16,242 bases of DNA from Caldisphaera sp046536515 (GTDB lineage Archaea; Thermoproteota; Thermoprotei_A; Sulfolobales; Acidilobaceae): the NCBI RefSeq assembly GCF_046536515.1, contig NZ_JAWDMQ010000031.1, positions 1 through 16,242 of the forward strand, written 5' to 3'. This document shows positions 14,477 through 16,242 of this stretch, in pieces. Every line of letters begins with the position of its first letter. The stretch's first letter is position 1. A model generated the notes under the pieces. It worked only from the letters and a program-made list of their open reading frames with translations, did no database searches and was not told the origin of the DNA. Both the position numbers and the translations under genes were made by a program.

Positions 14477-14481
14477 AGGTG
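14477..14481 (+). promoter_or_regulatory. Shine-Dalgarno AGGTG that decides the lysS start
   Basis: AGGTG is 7 bases before ATG 14489. It argues for this ATG and against the frame-open TTG at 14420, which would add a basic N-terminal extension (KFKTKVYKIKYLRKYR) not usual in the family and would cover the TATA box. Confidence 0.65.
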
Positions 14482-14488
14482 TAAACTT

Positions 14489-15979
14489 ATGAAATGGGAT
14501 GAAGAAAGATTAAAGATTCTAGAGGAATTAAGATCTAAAGGTATAAATCCATATCCCCCAAAATTTAATTTCTCCCACACTATTAAGCAGATTAAAAATG
14601 AAGCAGATAAACTTAATAAAAAAAGTCATGAGCCCTTTATGCATGATATATCGACAGTAGGCAGAATAGGTAACATTAGGAGGCATGGTAAGGCTGCATT
14701 CATAGATATATTTGATGAAGGAGAAAGGCTGCAATTGTATGCTAGAGTTAATGAATTGGGAGAAGATAGATATAATGAATTTATTCATATGGTTGGGAGA
14801 GGAGATATAATAGGAGTTAAGGGGGAATTATTTTATACTATGAAAGGAGAACTAACTTTAAGAATTAATGATTATGCTTTGTTATCCAAGGCGCTAATTG
14901 AACCTCCTGATTGGTCAAGATTATCACCTGAATTCAGATACGCTCATAGATACGTTGATTTTTTATATAATTCAAATTCAAGAGATCTTATGATAACTAG
15001 GTTTAATGTAATTCAGCAAATAAGAACATATCTGTATAATCAAGGTTTTATGGAGGTAGAAACTCCTATTTTACAGCCTGTATATGGGGGAGCTCTAGCA
15101 AAACCGTTTAAAACTCATGTTAATGCATTAAATGAAGATTGGTATTTAAGAATTTCACTAGAGCTATATTTAAAAAGGTATATAGTGGGGGGATTTAATA
15201 AAGTATTTGAAATAGGAAAGGTCTTTAGAAATGAAGATATCGATGTTACTCATAACCCAGAATATACGTTATTAGAACTCTATTGGGCTTATGCAGATTA
15301 TAAAGATATAATGAATTTGACAGAAAATTTAATAAAAGAAGTTGCTAAAAAAGTTTTAAAAGAACCCAAGATTAGGAAAGTTATGAATGGAAAAGAACAT
15401 GAAATAGACTTGGAGAAACCATTTAATAAGATAACAATGTATGATGCGTTATCGAATGCTATTGGAAAAAATATAGAAACGGTTAGTGATGATGAATTAA
15501 AAAGAATGTTAGATGAAATTAACCAAAAACCAAGAGGTAATCTATATATAAGAGGTTTTATGATAGAAAAACTATTTGATAAGCTCGTTGCTGATAATAT
15601 AGTGGACCCAACATTTATCCTTGATTATCCAATTGAAACTACTCCTTTATGCAAACCACACAGAAGTAAATCTGGCCTAGTAGAAAGGTTTGAACTTTAT
15701 GCAGCTGGTATGGAATTAGCTAATGCTTATTCAGAGTTGAATGATCCTGTTTTGCAAGATGAGTTGTTTAAAAAAGAAATGGAAATGATGAGGAGGGGGG
15801 ATGAAGAGGCACATCCTTATGATTTTGACTTTGTCAGAGCTTTAAGTTATGGTATGCCTCCTACTGGAGGAGTAGGTATTGGTATAGATAGGGTTGTTAT
15901 GCTTTTAACTGGTGTTTATAGCATAAAGGAAATAATACCATATCCCATGATAAGCTACAAACTAGTTGAAGAAGAATAG
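14489..15979 (+). CDS. lysS: Lysyl-tRNA synthetase, class II
   Basis: Attaches lysine to tRNA-Lys in the cytoplasm. Counting from ATG 14489 (496 residues, normal for the family): N-terminal helix with RLKILEELRSKGINPYP, an OB-fold anticodon-binding domain (about 53-130) with VGRIGNIRRHGKAAFIDI, then the class II core. Motif 1 includes FMEVETPILQP (187-197), with GGALAKPF just after; motif 2 is FEIGKVFRNEDID (240-252) with HNPEYTLLE (255-263); motif 3 is GIGIDRVVML (463-472). ELANAYSELNDP (409-420) is the usual lysine-site signature that separates LysRS from AspRS and AsnRS. Many archaea use the unrelated class I LysRS, so the class II form is of taxonomic value. It is divergent from the phosphoesterase gene and 54 bases upstream of a DsrE-like gene. 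Confidence 0.95.
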   Translation: MKWDEERLKILEELRSKGINPYPPKFNFSHTIKQIKNEADKLNKKSHEPFMHDISTVGRIGNIRRHGKAAFIDIFDEGERLQLYARVNELGEDRYNEFIHMVGRGDIIGVKGELFYTMKGELTLRINDYALLSKALIEPPDWSRLSPEFRYAHRYVDFLYNSNSRDLMITRFNVIQQIRTYLYNQGFMEVETPILQPVYGGALAKPFKTHVNALNEDWYLRISLELYLKRYIVGGFNKVFEIGKVFRNEDIDVTHNPEYTLLELYWAYADYKDIMNLTENLIKEVAKKVLKEPKIRKVMNGKEHEIDLEKPFNKITMYDALSNAIGKNIETVSDDELKRMLDEINQKPRGNLYIRGFMIEKLFDKLVADNIVDPTFILDYPIETTPLCKPHRSKSGLVERFELYAAGMELANAYSELNDPVLQDELFKKEMEMMRRGDEEAHPYDFDFVRALSYGMPPTGGVGIGIDRVVMLLTGVYSIKEIIPYPMISYKLVEEE

Positions 15980-16033
15980 AAGAAATTATTGGTAATAGAA
16001 AATATTTTTACTCATTAAATTCAGGTGATTTGA

Positions 16034-16242
16034 ATGATTGAGAAGATTAAAGTCGTTTTTCATATTGATAATGATAATGATGAAATATTAAACCTTTCTT
16101 TAAATAATATAAGAAACCTCATTGACGAGTCTGTGTCAGAAAATAATTTATACGAAATAGTGCTAGTTGCTAATTATAAGGCCCCGTTATTATTTTTAAA
16201 AGCTAATATTAATAAAGATAAGCTAAGATTTATAAAAGAGCT
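16034..16242 (+). CDS. DsrE/DsrF-like family protein (partial, 3' end outside window)
   Basis: The first 69 residues are visible before the sequence ends. They begin MIEKIKVVFHIDNDN, then EILNLSLNNIRNLIDE, and a strand EIVLVANYKAPLLFL. This strand-helix-strand pattern, with KVVFHID and IVLVAN, fits the DsrE/DsrF/TusD-like fold common in sulfur-metabolising archaea, where members carry or relay sulfane sulfur on a cysteine. No cysteine is present in the visible part, so a sulfur-carrier role cannot be shown. The start is well supported by a near-perfect SD, AGGTGATT (16023-16030), a few bases before the ATG. It may be co-transcribed with lysS (54-base gap), though an AT-rich stretch could hold its own promoter. 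Confidence 0.6.
   Translation, partial: MIEKIKVVFHIDNDNDEILNLSLNNIRNLIDESVSENNLYEIVLVANYKAPLLFLKANINKDKLRFIKE

Noticed and set aside
14420..14488. N-terminal extension of LysS from TTG 14420
   Set aside because: The added residues are basic and unlike the family, the region holds the TATA box, and ATG 14489 has an AGGTG site at the right distance.
14528..14788. Minus-strand open frame of 86 codons within lysS, and similar frames inside pheS, pheT, mptA, glcV and galK
   Set aside because: They lie fully inside strongly supported genes, lack start signals, and their residue make-up is that of an antisense or shifted reading.

Overview
The window looks like chromosomal DNA from a low-GC (around 30 percent by eye) thermophilic archaeon of the Thermoproteota. 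The signs are split PheRS alpha/beta genes of archaeal type, an archaeal MptA-type GTP cyclohydrolase, a sugar-ABC ATPase very like Sulfolobus GlcV, a class II lysyl-tRNA synthetase, GGTG-type Shine-Dalgarno sites combined with TTG/GTG starts, and TATA-like elements 20-40 bases before starts. The galT-galK pair and very low GC would fit an acidophilic sugar user such as the Acidilobales/Caldisphaera group better than a typical Sulfolobus, but that placement is an inference.

Layout. 1-560: decayed IS200/IS605-type tnpB with its right-end hairpin. 686-1582: M19 dipeptidase. 1662-5582: tightly overlapping pheS-pheT-mptA operon, joining phenylalanyl-tRNA charging to the first step of archaeal pterin synthesis. 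5583-6275: almost 700 bases with no gene, several hairpins and visibly higher GC in the middle; no known RNA was recognised. 6282-6884: small membrane-anchored, sequon-rich surface protein. 6916-8235: maltokinase-like kinase, converging on 8239-9324 (glcV). 9471-11528: galT-galK operon on the minus strand, transcribed towards glcV. 11606-12451: unknown protein with two membrane spans. 12576-13604 (minus): medium-chain dehydrogenase/quinone-oxidoreductase-like protein. 13641-14402 (minus): calcineurin-like phosphoesterase, divergent from 14489-15979, lysS. 16034-end: start of a DsrE-like protein cut by the window edge.

How it fits together. The centre (6.9-11.5 kb) is a sugar block: GlcV would energise uptake of a sugar, GalK and GalT carry out the first two Leloir steps, and the kinase homolog probably phosphorylates a sugar or disaccharide. 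Partners are missing: there is no permease or binding protein beside glcV, no galE, and no trehalose synthase or GlgE beside the kinase. The flanks are housekeeping translation genes. I did not find a clearly new multi-gene system. The points most worth a second look are the structured gene-free block, a 21-bp direct repeat read in two frames inside the kinase gene, a 23-bp direct repeat upstream of glcV, and a palindrome that contains both stop codons of two convergent genes.
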